From NCBI RefSeq assembly GCF_000763385.1, contig NZ_JQFA01000002.1:62001-126000 (forward strand): a stretch of DNA of 64,000 nucleotides, in the 5' to 3' direction. Shown one piece after another: positions 40,675 through 49,993 of the stretch (its first letter is position 1; every line of letters begins with the position of its first letter). Position numbers and translations under genes: made by a program. This DNA is from Leptolyngbya sp. KIOST-1. GTDB lineage: Bacteria > Cyanobacteriota > Cyanobacteriia > Phormidesmidales > Phormidesmidaceae. Below the pieces are notes generated by a model. It was not told the origin of the DNA. It did no database searches and worked only from the letters and a program-made list of their open reading frames with translations.

Positions 40675-43005
40675 ATGACCGAGTCTTTCCCTCAGGACGC
40701 GCTAGAAACCAGCTCAACTGCCGCCCTCAACCATTCATCCCTCAAGATTGTCGAGGTGGATGGGCGCACCTTTGCCCCGGCCCAGCAGGTGCCGATCCCG
40801 GAATGGCCCTGCACCACCACCCGGCGGCAGCAGCCGACGCTGACCCTCAAGGACAACGACCTGTTTATCATCACCGACACCCTGGGCAACATTGCCTGTG
40901 GCGATGACCAGTCCGCCTCTAGCCTGGGGTTGTTTTGCCGCGACACCCGGTTTCTCAGCCGATTGGAGCTGCAAGTGGAGGGGCTGCCGCCGATTTTGCT
41001 CAGCAGCACCGCCCAGCGGGGGTTTGCCCTGTCGGCCCTCTGCGCCAACCCGTATATCTCTCCAGAGCATGGCCGCCGCGAAATTCGGGCTGAGACCATT
41101 GGCATTCAGCGGGATCTGGTGCTGCAAGGGGGGCTGTTTGAGGAACTCACCCTGACCAACTACAGTACCGGGCCGGTAGAATTCGAGCTCAGCCTCAGCT
41201 TTGACGCCGACTTTGCCGACCTGTTTGAAATTCGGGGGCGGGTGCGGCAGCAAACAGGCACCCTGCTGCGATCCGTTCGCCTCCCGGAGGGTGCGGCGGT
41301 CCCCATGCCCTCCCTGCCCGATGGCGCGGTGCCGGGGGCAGGGGACGAACTCACCCTGGCTTACCAGGGGGTTGACCAGCTGCTGATGGAGGCGAGAATT
41401 CAGTTTTACCAGCGGCCCCCCGACCAGCTGAAGGGCTATACGGCGATCTGGCGGGTGGAGCTGCAACCCCAGGCCACCGAAATTTTGGGCTACCGGCTGC
41501 AGCCCTTTCTCGACGGCCACCCGGCCTCCACCGTGGGCCTGCCCGCCACCCTCAGCCAGGCGGTGGCGGCGGAAACCATGGAGGAGCAGCAGTGGCGCGA
41601 GGGGGTGACCCACATTCGCACCGACAACCGGGCGCTGAACCAGATCATCGAGCGGGCCGAGCAGGACACCTACCTGCTGGGGCAGACCTTTGGCGACGGC
41701 AAGGTGCTGTCGGCGGGCATTCCCTGGTTTGCCACGCTGTTTGGCCGCGACTCGCTGATTGCGGCGATGCAGACGTTGATGTTTAACCCCGCCCTGGCGC
41801 GGCAGACCCTGACGGTGCTGGCCGAGTACCAGGGCCAAAAAAATGACGACTGGCGCGAAGAAGAGCCGGGCAAAATTCTCCATGAGCTGCGGTTTGGCGA
41901 GATGTCGCGCAGCGGCGAGGTGCCCCACACCCCCTACTACGGCACGGTGGATGCCACCCCCCTGTGGCTGATGCTCTACGCCGACTACTACGCCTGGAAG
42001 GGCGATCGCCCCCTGCTCGACCAGTTGTGGCCCCACGCCCTGGCCGCCATGGACTGGATCGATCGCAGTATGGAGCCCACGGGCTATGTCACCTATTTCT
42101 GCAAATCGCCGGGGGGCCTGCGCAACCAGGGCTGGAAGGACTCCGGCGACTGTATCGTCGATGCGGCGGGGAACCTGGCCCAGGGGGCGATCGCCCTTTC
42201 CGAAGTGCAGGGCTATGTCTACGCCGCCAAGGTGCGGCTGGCCCCTTTGGCCGAGCTGCAGGACCGCCCCGATCTGCGCGATCGCTGGCAAAGCGACGCC
42301 GCCAGCCTCAAAGCTCGCTTTGCTCAAGATTTCTGGCTGGAGGATGAGGGCTATGTGGCCCTTGCCCTCGACGGCCACGGCAACCCGGTGGACAGCATCA
42401 CCTCCAACCCTGGCCACTGCCTGGGCCTGGGCATTTTCTCGCCAGAAAAAGCCCGCAGCGTGGCGGAGCGCTTGCTGGCCCCGGACATGTTTAGCGGCTG
42501 GGGCATTCGCACCCTCAGCAGCAGCAACCCCGCCTACAATCCCATGGGCTACCACGTGGGCTCGGTGTGGCCCCACGACAACGGCATGATTGCCGCCGGG
42601 CTGCGCGCCCTGGGCTACACCGACCAGGCGCTGGAAATTGCCCAGGGCATCTTTGACATGACCCTTGTGCAACCTTACCAGTGCCCACCGGAGCTGTTTT
42701 GCGGCTTTGAGCGCACCCCCAACAGTCGCCCGGTGCGCTACCCGGTGGCCTGTTCGCCCCAGGCCTGGGCCACGGGCACGGTGTTTCAGCTGTTGCAGAT
42801 TATGGTCAACCTGGTGCCCGATGCGGCCAACAACTGCCTGCGGATTGTGCAGCCCACCCTGCCCGCCTCGGTCAGCTACATGGCGATCGACAACTTTAAG
42901 GTGGGGCAGACGCTGCTGGATCTGGAGTTTGAGCGATCCCACGAGGCCACCGCCTGCCGTGTGGTGCGCAAGCGGGGCAACCTGCGGGTGGTGATTGAGG
43001 TTTAG
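40675..43005 (+). CDS. amylo-alpha-1,6-glucosidase / glycogen-debranching N-terminal domain protein
   Basis: 776 aa from ATG 40675, which has AAGGA 8 nt upstream; the frame opens further 5' through a repeat. N-terminal GDE_N_bis-like domain: LKDNDLFIITDTLGNI, SLGLFCRDTRFLSRLEL. C-terminal (alpha/alpha)6 barrel: GIPWFATLFGRDSLIAAMQ, WKDSGDCI, LDGHGNPVDSITSNPGHCL, YHVGSVWPHDNGMIAAGL, with the acidic catalytic candidates in GRDSLI and WPHDN. Family members hydrolyse alpha-1,6 branches or related glucans in the cytosol. 272 bp after the glycosyltransferase. Confidence 0.85.
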   Translation: MTESFPQDALETSSTAALNHSSLKIVEVDGRTFAPAQQVPIPEWPCTTTRRQQPTLTLKDNDLFIITDTLGNIACGDDQSASSLGLFCRDTRFLSRLELQVEGLPPILLSSTAQRGFALSALCANPYISPEHGRREIRAETIGIQRDLVLQGGLFEELTLTNYSTGPVEFELSLSFDADFADLFEIRGRVRQQTGTLLRSVRLPEGAAVPMPSLPDGAVPGAGDELTLAYQGVDQLLMEARIQFYQRPPDQLKGYTAIWRVELQPQATEILGYRLQPFLDGHPASTVGLPATLSQAVAAETMEEQQWREGVTHIRTDNRALNQIIERAEQDTYLLGQTFGDGKVLSAGIPWFATLFGRDSLIAAMQTLMFNPALARQTLTVLAEYQGQKNDDWREEEPGKILHELRFGEMSRSGEVPHTPYYGTVDATPLWLMLYADYYAWKGDRPLLDQLWPHALAAMDWIDRSMEPTGYVTYFCKSPGGLRNQGWKDSGDCIVDAAGNLAQGAIALSEVQGYVYAAKVRLAPLAELQDRPDLRDRWQSDAASLKARFAQDFWLEDEGYVALALDGHGNPVDSITSNPGHCLGLGIFSPEKARSVAERLLAPDMFSGWGIRTLSSSNPAYNPMGYHVGSVWPHDNGMIAAGLRALGYTDQALEIAQGIFDMTLVQPYQCPPELFCGFERTPNSRPVRYPVACSPQAWATGTVFQLLQIMVNLVPDAANNCLRIVQPTLPASVSYMAIDNFKVGQTLLDLEFERSHEATACRVVRKRGNLRVVIEV

Positions 43006-43093
43006 GGAATAAACCCGCTAATATAGGGCTCATATAAAAGACCGCTTTTTTATCTCCGTTTAAATTCGCCATTTAGGATACTTTTTTTGCTGT

Positions 43094-45409
43094 ATGGCCA
43101 AGCGATCGCTCCGAGCATCGCCCGCTGGGATTCAGCGGGCTAAGCGCGCGTTTGCGCTCAAAGGATGGACCCAGGACAACCTGGCCGGGGAGGTCAACCT
43201 CAAGACCCGGCAGCCGATCTGGCGCTTTTTCACCGGGCAGCCGGTGGATCGGCAGATTTTCATGGAGCTGTGCCAGGTGCTCGACCTCGACTGGCGAGAG
43301 GTGGCCGCCGACCCGCCCGCCGACTTTTTGGAACCGGGGGAGGAGCTGACGCCGCCGCCGCTGACAGTGGATGAACTGGTGGCCGAGGTGCGATCGCAGC
43401 ACTACGACACCATCCAGCACCAGTGCGGCATTTTGCAGCTGCTTGACATTGGCCGCCCGGTCAACATCGACGACATCTACGTCGATGTCAACATTCTCGA
43501 AGCCGTCGCCAACCAGCAGTGGCTGGACATCGCCGAGCTCAATACCCTGGCCCCGACCGAGTTTGACCGGGTGGGGCTGGGGGGGGTCGACATTCCCCAA
43601 ATGCCGGGCCTGGAGGCGGTCAAAACCTACGCCAAGCTGAGGGTGCTGGGCAAGCCGGGGGTGGGCAAAACCACCTTTCTGCAACACCTGGCGGTGCAGT
43701 GCAACTAGGGCGAGTTCGCCGCCGACCAGGTGCCCGTCTTTATGGCCCTGCGGGAGTTTGCCGAAGCCACCAAGCGCGGGGACGACCTCAGCCTGTTCAG
43801 CTATCTGCACCAAACGCTGCTGACCACCGGTATCACCGCCCCCCAGCTCGAAACCCTGCTCACCGAAGGCCGCCTGCTGATCCTGATGGACGGCCTGGAT
43901 GAGGTGCTCAACCAGGATATCAACGCCGTTCTGCGAGAGATCCGCCGGTTTTCCGACCAGTACCACCGCAATCGCTACGTAATCTCCTGCCGCACGGCAG
44001 CCCAAAAGCTGGCCCTGCGCGGCTTTACCGATGTCGAAATCGCCCCCTTTAGCCCGGCGCAGATTGCTACCTTTGCCCAAAAGTGGTTTGTGGCCCTGGG
44101 CCGGGCCGCCACCCCCGAAGGACAGGCCCAGGCGGCGGAGTTTATGGAAAAGCTGGACTTGCCCGAAAACTGGCAGTTTCGCCAGCTGGTGGTCACGCCT
44201 TTGTTTTTGCACCTGGCCTGCTGGGTGTTTCAGGGGGAAGGGCAGTTTCCCAGCAAGCGCACCGCCTTTTATAAACAGGGCCTCGACCTGCTGCTGGGCA
44301 AGTGGGATGAGACCAAGGGCGTGGAGCGCGACGACGCCTATCGCGGGTTTTTGCTGCCCCAAAAAATGCGGCTGCTGAGTCAGCTGGCCGCCGTCACCTT
44401 CGAGCAGGGGCAGTACTTTTTTGAGCAGCGCACCATCGAGCAGTACATCGAAGACTACCTGCAAAATTTGCCAGGGGCAAACCTGGAGCCCGAAGAACTC
44501 CAGCTGGAAAGTGAGGCCATGCTGAAGGCGATCGAGGCCCAGCACGGGCTGCTGATCGAGCGGGCGCGGGGGATTTTTTCGTTTTCCTACCTGGCGTTTC
44601 AGGAATACTTAACGGCGCGCAAGATCGTCGCCACCCACAACCTCAGCGCACTGGAACAGGCCCTGGGCGGGCTGGTCAGCCACATCACCGACCCCCACTG
44701 GCACGAGGTATTTTTGCTCACTGCCGCCATGCTGCGCAGCGCCGACTCCCTGGTGCAGCTGATGAAGCAGGAGATCGACGCCCTGGTGGCCCAGGACCCG
44801 CACCTGCAAGATTTTTTGCGGTGGGCCAGCGAGAAATCCCAGACGGTTCCCCCCGAACCCAAGCTGGCCACCACCCGCGCCTTTTACCTGGCCCTGGCCC
44901 AAAGCCCCCGCGCCGCCGACCAGTTTGCCCTGGCCAGCACCCTCGACCAGGGCATCTTTCTCGATGCGGCGCTGGAAAATTTGCTGATGGAGTTTGCCAT
45001 TGACCACAGCCAAGATTTTGCCTATGCCCATGCCTGTAGCGAAGCCCTCAAAAATATTCTGGTTATGGTGCTCGATGCGGGGTTTTACAAGTCGCTACAG
45101 CAAATTAAAGACCAGCTGCCCGCCTCTAACCAACACCAGGAGCGGCTGCAAGCCTGGTGGCAAGACAACTACTCGACCTGGGTGGAGCAGCTCAAAAGCA
45201 CGATTATGCACTACCGCAATATTCACCACCCCTGGCAGTTTAGCCCCGAGCAAGAGCAGGTGCTCAAGCGCTACTACGACGCCAACCAGCTGCTGGTGGA
45301 TTGCCTCAACAGCAACTGCGAAGTGACCGCAACCATTCGACAGGAAATTGAAGCCACGCTGCTGCTGCCCCAGAAGGAGCTGGAGGATCGGGAATGGCAG
45401 GGGGAGTGA
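43094..45409 (+). pseudogene. NACHT NTPase (STAND family) interrupted by an in-frame TAG
   Basis: Two parts lie in one frame, 43094-43708 and 43709-45409, split only by TAG at 43706-43708 (codon 205 of 772). Before it: a small N-terminal HTH-like domain (TQDNLAGEVNLKTRQPIWRFF) and Walker A VLGKPGVGKTTFLQHLAVQCN. After it: GEF...VPVFMALREFAE, Walker B LLILMDGLDEVL, and a C-terminal NCH2-like helical domain (YDANQLLVDCLNS). Homologues read Gln at the stop position (recalled consensus CNQG), so CAG to TAG is the likely change. STAND NTPases of this layout act in phage sensing. Internal starts would lack Walker A. Confidence 0.85.
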
Positions 45410-45436
45410 GGGGTAGGGCCCTCAGCTCCCTACCTC

Positions 45437-45494
45437 GTAGGGGCATTGCAGTGCAATGCCCCTACAAATCGGGGATATACAGATAGGATTTGGT
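45437..45494. repeat. palindromic repeat copy B
   Basis: GTAGGGGCATTGCA and TGCAATGCCCCTAC (45437-45465) form a perfect 14-bp dyad around one base. The conserved tail follows: ATCGGGGATATACAGATAGG then ATTTGGT. Same family as the copies at 29.1, 48.4 and 57.3 kb. Confidence 0.7.
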
Positions 45495-45651
45495 TTCAGT
45501 ATTGGAAGCAGCGATCGCGGTGCCCAAATCAACCCGAAGCTTACTGAAGTTTACCCTGGGCCAAGGGGGTCAACCAATTTAATCCTAGTTCCAACTTATT
45601 TTGTGTCAGCTTTCTTGGGCAACGGCCTTCTGCCATTCAACGATGAGGCAA

Positions 45652-46419
45652 TCAGCAGATTGCGCACCCAGTTATTGTGTGAACGCCCTGCAGCAGGCCG
45701 CAGTGGCGCGGGCGGTATCGCTGTAGCCGCTTGAGGGCCAACCCTCCCGCAAATAGGCCGACTCCGCCCGCCGCCAGGCCGCCGCCAATTGCAACCTGGG
45801 GCGACACCCATTCGGTTAGTTCGGGAGGCAGGTAGGCCAGCACCGGGTTGACCGCTGGCGGACTGCTGGGGTCAAACTTCTGGACAATTTGGTTGACGCC
45901 GATCAGCGTGCCCTGGCCAATATTGCCCTGCCTGAACTGGGGCAGCATGGCGTCGTCTACGATGGCCTGGGCGACCCGGTCGTAGCTGCGATCGTAGCCC
46001 ATGCCCAGCTCGATGCGGACCTGGCGATCGCCGGGGGCCACCAGCAGCAAAATGCCGTCGTTGCGTCCGGCATCGCCAATCCCCCAGGTATTGAACAGGT
46101 TGGTGGCAAAGGGTTCGAGGGCGGCATCGCCCGTGCCGTAGTCGTAGATCGAGTTTACCGTCAGCAGCACCGCGTGGACTCCAGTGCGACGGCGAAACTG
46201 GTCTAGCTGAGCCCTGGCCAAGCTCTTTTCGCCGTCGCTGAGCACCTGGCCATAGTCGTTGACATAGGCATCTAAAAAAGCAGGATAAGCCGCCTGGGCT
46301 GGACCCGCGAGCGCAAGCAGCAACAGGGCGATCGCGCTCACTAGCCCCAGTAGCCAATAGCGCGATCGCCCTGGCCCCACTCTCCAAAGCGATCGGTCAG
46401 TGACAGACTTGATCCACAT
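45652..46419 (-). CDS. TPM-domain protein, possibly truncated at the C-terminus
   Basis: 255 aa from the ATG at 46419; the frame extends upstream without homology. A signal peptide ([21 protein letters not shown]) precedes the TPM domain: [57 protein letters not shown] membrane helix ([21 protein letters not shown]) then RYRPRHC follow. Family members usually continue into a zinc-ribbon-like C-terminus; here about 16 unrelated residues end the frame, hinting at a 3' deletion. TPM proteins are linked to photosystem repair or membrane protein assembly. Divergent from the arfB remnant. Confidence 0.75.
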   Translation of the reverse strand: MWIKSVTDRSLWRVGPGRSRYWLLGLVSAIALLLLALAGPAQAAYPAFLDAYVNDYGQVLSDGEKSLARAQLDQFRRRTGVHAVLLTVNSIYDYGTGDAALEPFATNLFNTWGIGDAGRNDGILLLVAPGDRQVRIELGMGYDRSYDRVAQAIVDDAMLPQFRQGNIGQGTLIGVNQIVQKFDPSSPPAVNPVLAYLPPELTEWVSPQVAIGGGLAAGGVGLFAGGLALKRLQRYRPRHCGLLQGVHTITGCAIC

Positions 46420-46539
46420 ACCAGGATACTCAGCGAACGACTGGTTCAAGCATTCCCCAGCCAGCGCAGTCTGCCTCCCGGCTCGGTTCCTTTCCGCTGG
46501 GGATGGGGCTATGGTGGAGATAGATGCCCGCTGTCTCCC

Positions 46540-46671
46540 ATGCTGCAAATCACGCCCCGCACCGCTATTCCCCTCAGCGAAATCGAGCTGAGCGCCGTTC
46601 GCTCCCAGGGGGCGGGGGGCCAAAACGTGAACAAGGTGGCCACCGCCATTCACCTGCGCTTTGACATTCGG
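46540..46671 (+). pseudogene. arfB: 5' fragment of arfB (peptidyl-tRNA hydrolase, GGQ family)
   Basis: The 44 codons from ATG 46540 match the N-terminus of ArfB/Yae[26 protein letters not shown] then LRFDIR, with the catalytic GGQ. Normal length is about 140 aa. At about 46672 the match stops abruptly and antisense transposase sequence begins. The basic C-terminal tail that enters the ribosome is gone, so ribosome rescue by this copy is lost. Confidence 0.8.
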
Positions 46672-47032
46672 CAATGCCCTCAAACGCCAGACCATGCTTC
46701 CTCAGGTAGAGGGCTTTATCCGCCATTTCTGCGGTTTCGCTCATGTACGGCATCACAAAATCCGGACGCAGTTGATAGGCCTCCTTCGTCCTCGGCAGCA
46801 AAATCCGTCGGGTCTTAATCTGCTGGCGGGAGGACTCGACCCATCCGTGAAAGCGATAACCGGCCTCAATGCCTTCGGGGAACAGTTCAGGGTGAGCCGC
46901 AATCTGCTCGTCGAGATACTGACGAAAGGCCTCCCGATCTTCCACCAAAGTGGCGTAGTCGAGGTCGTCTGCAATGGGGAGACAAATCGTTTTATCGCCT
47001 GCGGTTCCACGCTTCCGTCGTTGCTTGGCCAT
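46672..47032 (-). pseudogene. transposase N-terminal fragment
   Basis: Starting at the ATG complement 47032, about 120 residues read [79 protein letters not shown]. This looks like the N-terminus of a large transposase; the family is not determined. Past about 46672 the frame merely reads the antisense of arfB. The rest of the element is missing, so this is the footprint of an insertion followed by deletion. Confidence 0.6.
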
Positions 47033-47151
47033 CGGGTTGGCCTCCTGAGCGCTTTCCCTCTATTTTACTCGACACAAACTCGGGGGGAACTAGATTTAAT
47101 CCAGTAATCAAGCGCCCCTCTATTACCGTGAGAAATTGTGGAGGGCGTCCT

Positions 47152-47361
47152 ATGGATCAGGGATTGATTGGATTACCTAGCTTTTGCCGGGCCCAGCAGG
47201 TCAGTTTTTGGGGTGGCGAGGGTTCTGTGAAAAACTTTATATATGAGGCTGAAACCTGGTTCTACACCATTGAGATGACATCGGGGCCAGAGCCGGACTT
47301 TGGCAGAGTTGGTGGAGAAACTACGGTACTGCTGAGCGAGGCCGATTTATATGCGGCATGA
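47152..47361 (+). CDS. small conserved protein coupled to crtW
   Basis: 69 aa from ATG 47152 with GGAGGG upstream. It reads GLPSFCRAQQVSFWGGEG, KNFIYEAETWFYTIEMTSG and TTVLLSEADLYAA, a compact strand-rich fold without known motifs. Its stop lies 11 bp inside crtW, so translation is coupled. Similar small proteins with Glu-Ala-x-x-Trp segments are common in cyanobacteria; function unknown. Confidence 0.6.
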   Translation: MDQGLIGLPSFCRAQQVSFWGGEGSVKNFIYEAETWFYTIEMTSGPEPDFGRVGGETTVLLSEADLYAA

Positions 47362-48097
47362 CCCAAACCCAGATCCTTTGGCGGGGGTTTTAATTGCCTC
47401 GGGGATGGTGTTGGTCTGGATGTTAAGTCTGGGGTTGCTCCTGGCGGTTGACCTGGGGCAGCGTCAATGGCTGTGGGTTCTGCCGGCGGTTTTAGGGCGC
47501 ACCTACAGTCAAACCGGCCTGTTTATTCTGGCCCACGATGCCATTCACGGGGTGATTGCACCGGGCGATCGCCGCCTGAACCACGCCATTGGGCGCCTAG
47601 CCGTCACGCTCTACGCCCTGCTGCCCTACCAAAAGCTCTCGCTCAACCACTGGCAGCACCACCGATATCCTGGCCAAGCCCAGGATCCCGACTTCCACGA
47701 TGGCACTCACCGCAGCTTTTTTCTCTGGTATTGGCGATTTATGGAGGGCTATATGAACGGCAGAGAAAGAGCCGCCATGCTGTTCAAAATCATCGCCATC
47801 GTGCTGGTGGCTCGGTTTGGGCTGCACATTGCGATCGCCAATCTAGCCCTGTTCTGGTTTGTGCCGATCGTGCTCAGCTCATTGCAGCTGTTCTTTTTTG
47901 GCACCTATCTCCCCCACCGCTCAGAAACCGCTGGGGGCACCCACCATGCCGTTAGCAGCAACTATCCGTTTGTGATTTCACTGCTGACCTGCTACCACTT
48001 TGGCTACCACTGGGAGCACCACGAATACCCCAATCTGCCCTGGTATAGCCTGCCTTCCATCCGTCGCCAGCAACAGCAGCATCAGGTCAATCACTAG
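47351..48097 (+). CDS. crtW: beta-carotene ketolase CrtW (fatty-acid-desaturase fold)
   Basis: 248 aa. The histidine boxes of membrane di-iron oxygenases are in order: H62-D-A-I-H66-G (ILAHDAIHG), H100-W-Q-H-H104 (NHWQHHRYPG) and the C-terminal YHFGYHWEHHEYPNLPW. Four hydrophobic segments, FFLWYWRFM, and SSLQLFFFGTYLPHR match CrtW ketolases that add 4-keto groups to beta-carotene (echinenone, canthaxanthin). A general desaturase is less likely because of the GTYLPHR and EYPNLPWY signatures. Coupled to the small upstream gene by an 11-bp overlap. Confidence 0.85.
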   Translation: MRHDPNPDPLAGVLIASGMVLVWMLSLGLLLAVDLGQRQWLWVLPAVLGRTYSQTGLFILAHDAIHGVIAPGDRRLNHAIGRLAVTLYALLPYQKLSLNHWQHHRYPGQAQDPDFHDGTHRSFFLWYWRFMEGYMNGRERAAMLFKIIAIVLVARFGLHIAIANLALFWFVPIVLSSLQLFFFGTYLPHRSETAGGTHHAVSSNYPFVISLLTCYHFGYHWEHHEYPNLPWYSLPSIRRQQQQHQVNH

Positions 48098-48613
48098 ATG
48101 CCAGAAAGATCAGCTGATTGACACCGGTAAGATAAATTTATTCGCCATTTATATCAACTCAATATCGAAACTTTGAAGGAAAATTTAACACTTTTAAATC
48201 TGTGTCGAAAGACGGGTTCTTGTTTTTTATTGACGCTGTAGTATGGAGGCATGGCCATCAAATCTGCTTAGCTCTTCGACTGTCTCAGGCAGTTTTCCGT
48301 TGCCGTTTCTCAGTCAATCGATTTTTACCGTCGACCGTAAGCCAAATTCTCCAGGGCAGTCCCCTGCGAGAGTCTGCTATCCAATTCACCTCGCTCGAGC
48401 CCAATTCAAAACAAAGATCCCGTAGGGGCATTGCACTGCAATGTCCACGCAAGTCGGAGGGTATACAAGCTGGATTTGGTGTCAGAAAAACGTTTAATCG
48501 GCCGCAACTATTGAGTTGATGTAAACCCTTTGCAGCGGCAGCAAAAAAACTGACGCGTGCTGTCACTGGATCGTTCGATTACTGATCGGCGTTTACTTTA
48601 TCAGGAAATGACA
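48098..48613. repeat. gap with palindromic repeat copy C
   Basis: 516 bp without a gene. GTAGGGGCATTGCACTGCA begins at 48422 and the family tail ends GGATTTGGT at 48480; this copy is partly decayed. The rest is AT-rich with nothing recognised. The downstream end presumably carries the promoter of the membrane-protein gene. Confidence 0.55.
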
Positions 48614-49285
48614 ATGACCTACTCTAATCAACCTATTGGCGATCAACCCCGGGACAGCCAGCCCTTGGGAAATTATGGCGAGCCTGCCGTGGTCAGCTCA
48701 AGTCGGGAATATCACGACATTGTGCGCTGGGGACCAATTTTTGCCGGTTTGTTTACGGCGATCGCCACTCAGCTTGTTCTCGGTGCCCTGGGGGTTGCCG
48801 TTGGCCTCACCACCATTGCCAATTCCGGTGCGCCCCGCTCTAACCTCGGCGATGTCGGCTCGGCGGTGGGGATTTGGTCGATTATTAGCCTGCTGATTGC
48901 CCTGTTTGTGGGCGGGTGGGTGACTGCGCGAGCCGCTGGCCCGATGAACAAAAGCAGCGCCCTGCTCAATGCCACGATCCTGTGGGCCACCACCCTGGCC
49001 ATTAGCGCCTGGCTGCTCTCCGCTGGGGTTTCCGGTGCCTTTGGCATTGTGGCCTCCAACGCCGGTGAAGCCATTAACCAGGCCCAGCAGGGCGGGCTGA
49101 CGGTACCGGACGCAGCCCCCAATGTTACCGCCGATCAAACCCGAGATATTGCGGGCAATGCGGCGAAAGCGGGCTGGTCATTCTTTATTGGCTCGCTGTT
49201 GGCCCTGGGGTCGGCTCTATTTGGTGCCAATGTGGGCACTCGCGGCGCTCGCACCACCTCCAAGTACGCCCCAGCCAGGGTTTAG
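48614..49285 (+). CDS. multi-pass membrane protein of unknown function
   Basis: 223 aa from ATG 48614, 7 nt after AGGA; ATG 48608 is too close to that site. The N-terminus is polar (Asn/Gln/Pro-rich), followed by four hydrophobic stretches: IFAGLFTAIATQLVLGALGVAVGL, GIWSIISLLIALFVGGWVTARAAG, TILWATTLAISAWLLSAGVSGAFG and FFIGSLLALGSALFGANVGTRG. Gly-rich helices and repeated GAxxGxxxG patterns resemble small stress-related cyanobacterial membrane proteins. No named family. It stands alone between two repeat-filled gaps. Confidence 0.7.
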   Translation: MTYSNQPIGDQPRDSQPLGNYGEPAVVSSSREYHDIVRWGPIFAGLFTAIATQLVLGALGVAVGLTTIANSGAPRSNLGDVGSAVGIWSIISLLIALFVGGWVTARAAGPMNKSSALLNATILWATTLAISAWLLSAGVSGAFGIVASNAGEAINQAQQGGLTVPDAAPNVTADQTRDIAGNAAKAGWSFFIGSLLALGSALFGANVGTRGARTTSKYAPARV

Positions 49286-49703
49286 GATCTAGTACTGCGA
49301 GGCGGAGGTAACTGGGTATATGCAACAGTTGAGGGATCTCCCCTGCCCCCCTTGAAAAGGGGGGTCTGAGTTCGCTTCAAAGTTCCCCTCCAAAAGGGGA
49401 AGCTAAGGGGGATTGCTAGCTTTGGCTGGTAGTCCCCCTAGCTCTAGATGCGTCCCCAGTACAGTTGGTTGTACGAAGTTTTTATGCATTTTTTAAATAG
49501 ACAATGGTATGTCGAAAAAAGACTATGCGATCGCTCCATCCTGGTTTTTAGCAAAGTTCTCATGTTAAGTCTTGTGGCTAATAAATTTACCCTATTAAAT
49601 CAAACACAACTTTGACATAGATGGGGAGATATTAGTTTTCGAGGTTAGTTGCAATAGGTTGACAAGCCTGGTGTAATCACACAAAAGACAGGGAGAAGAG
49701 CCC
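49286..49703. repeat. gap with G/C-run hairpins
   Basis: CCCCCC-TTGAAAA-GGGGGG (49346-49364) and TTCCCCT-CCAAA-AGGGGAA (49383-49401) are stable hairpins of a dispersed C/G-run repeat also seen near 60.8 and 61.05 kb. The remainder is AT-rich; a promoter for the 49704 gene is expected, but none is clear. Confidence 0.5.
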
Positions 49704-49919
49704 GTGGCAACACAATATAAAGTAATCAGCGATTGGCTGTGCCTGACGACCAGACAAAAAGCCAGGAAAATTGAGAGTCACCTTAATCGTCTCTCTATGG
49801 AAGGATGGGAGTTTGTCGCCCTCGATTCTGTAATGTTTTTTGGGAATGATGTTGGATTTTACCTGATCCTCAAGAGAGCATTTTCAGAAAATCCTAATCA
49901 ATATAGCAATCCTATTTAA
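49704..49919 (+). CDS. DUF4177-like small protein
   Basis: 71 aa, GTG start with AGGGAGAAG 6 nt upstream. The sequence YKVISDWLCLTTRQKARKIESHLNRLSMEGWEFVALD then GFYLILKR has the DUF4177 pattern: an opening strand, a helix with a Leu-Asn/Asn-x-x-x-x-x-Gly-Trp-Glu turn, and a closing strand ending in a Lys/Arg. Such proteins are cytosolic and uncharacterised. Confidence 0.7.
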   Translation: MATQYKVISDWLCLTTRQKARKIESHLNRLSMEGWEFVALDSVMFFGNDVGFYLILKRAFSENPNQYSNPI

Positions 49920-49993
49920 TTTCTGAAATAGATATGGTTGGGGGATAAGCCTTTCAGGTCTCTTTCTCTTTAGTAATTACATCGGATGGCCAT

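Noticed and set aside
40735..42942. 735-codon minus-strand open frame opposite the debranching enzyme
   Set aside because: Composition is an antisense artefact of high-GC third positions; the plus-strand protein has clear domain motifs.
43730..45409. Independent gene starting after the TAG in the NACHT locus
   Set aside because: It would lack Walker A and the N-terminal domain, and it is in the same frame as the upstream part; a broken single gene explains both.
45456..45734. 92-codon plus-strand frame after the NACHT gene
   Set aside because: Begins inside the palindromic repeat and overlaps the TPM gene; no family signature.
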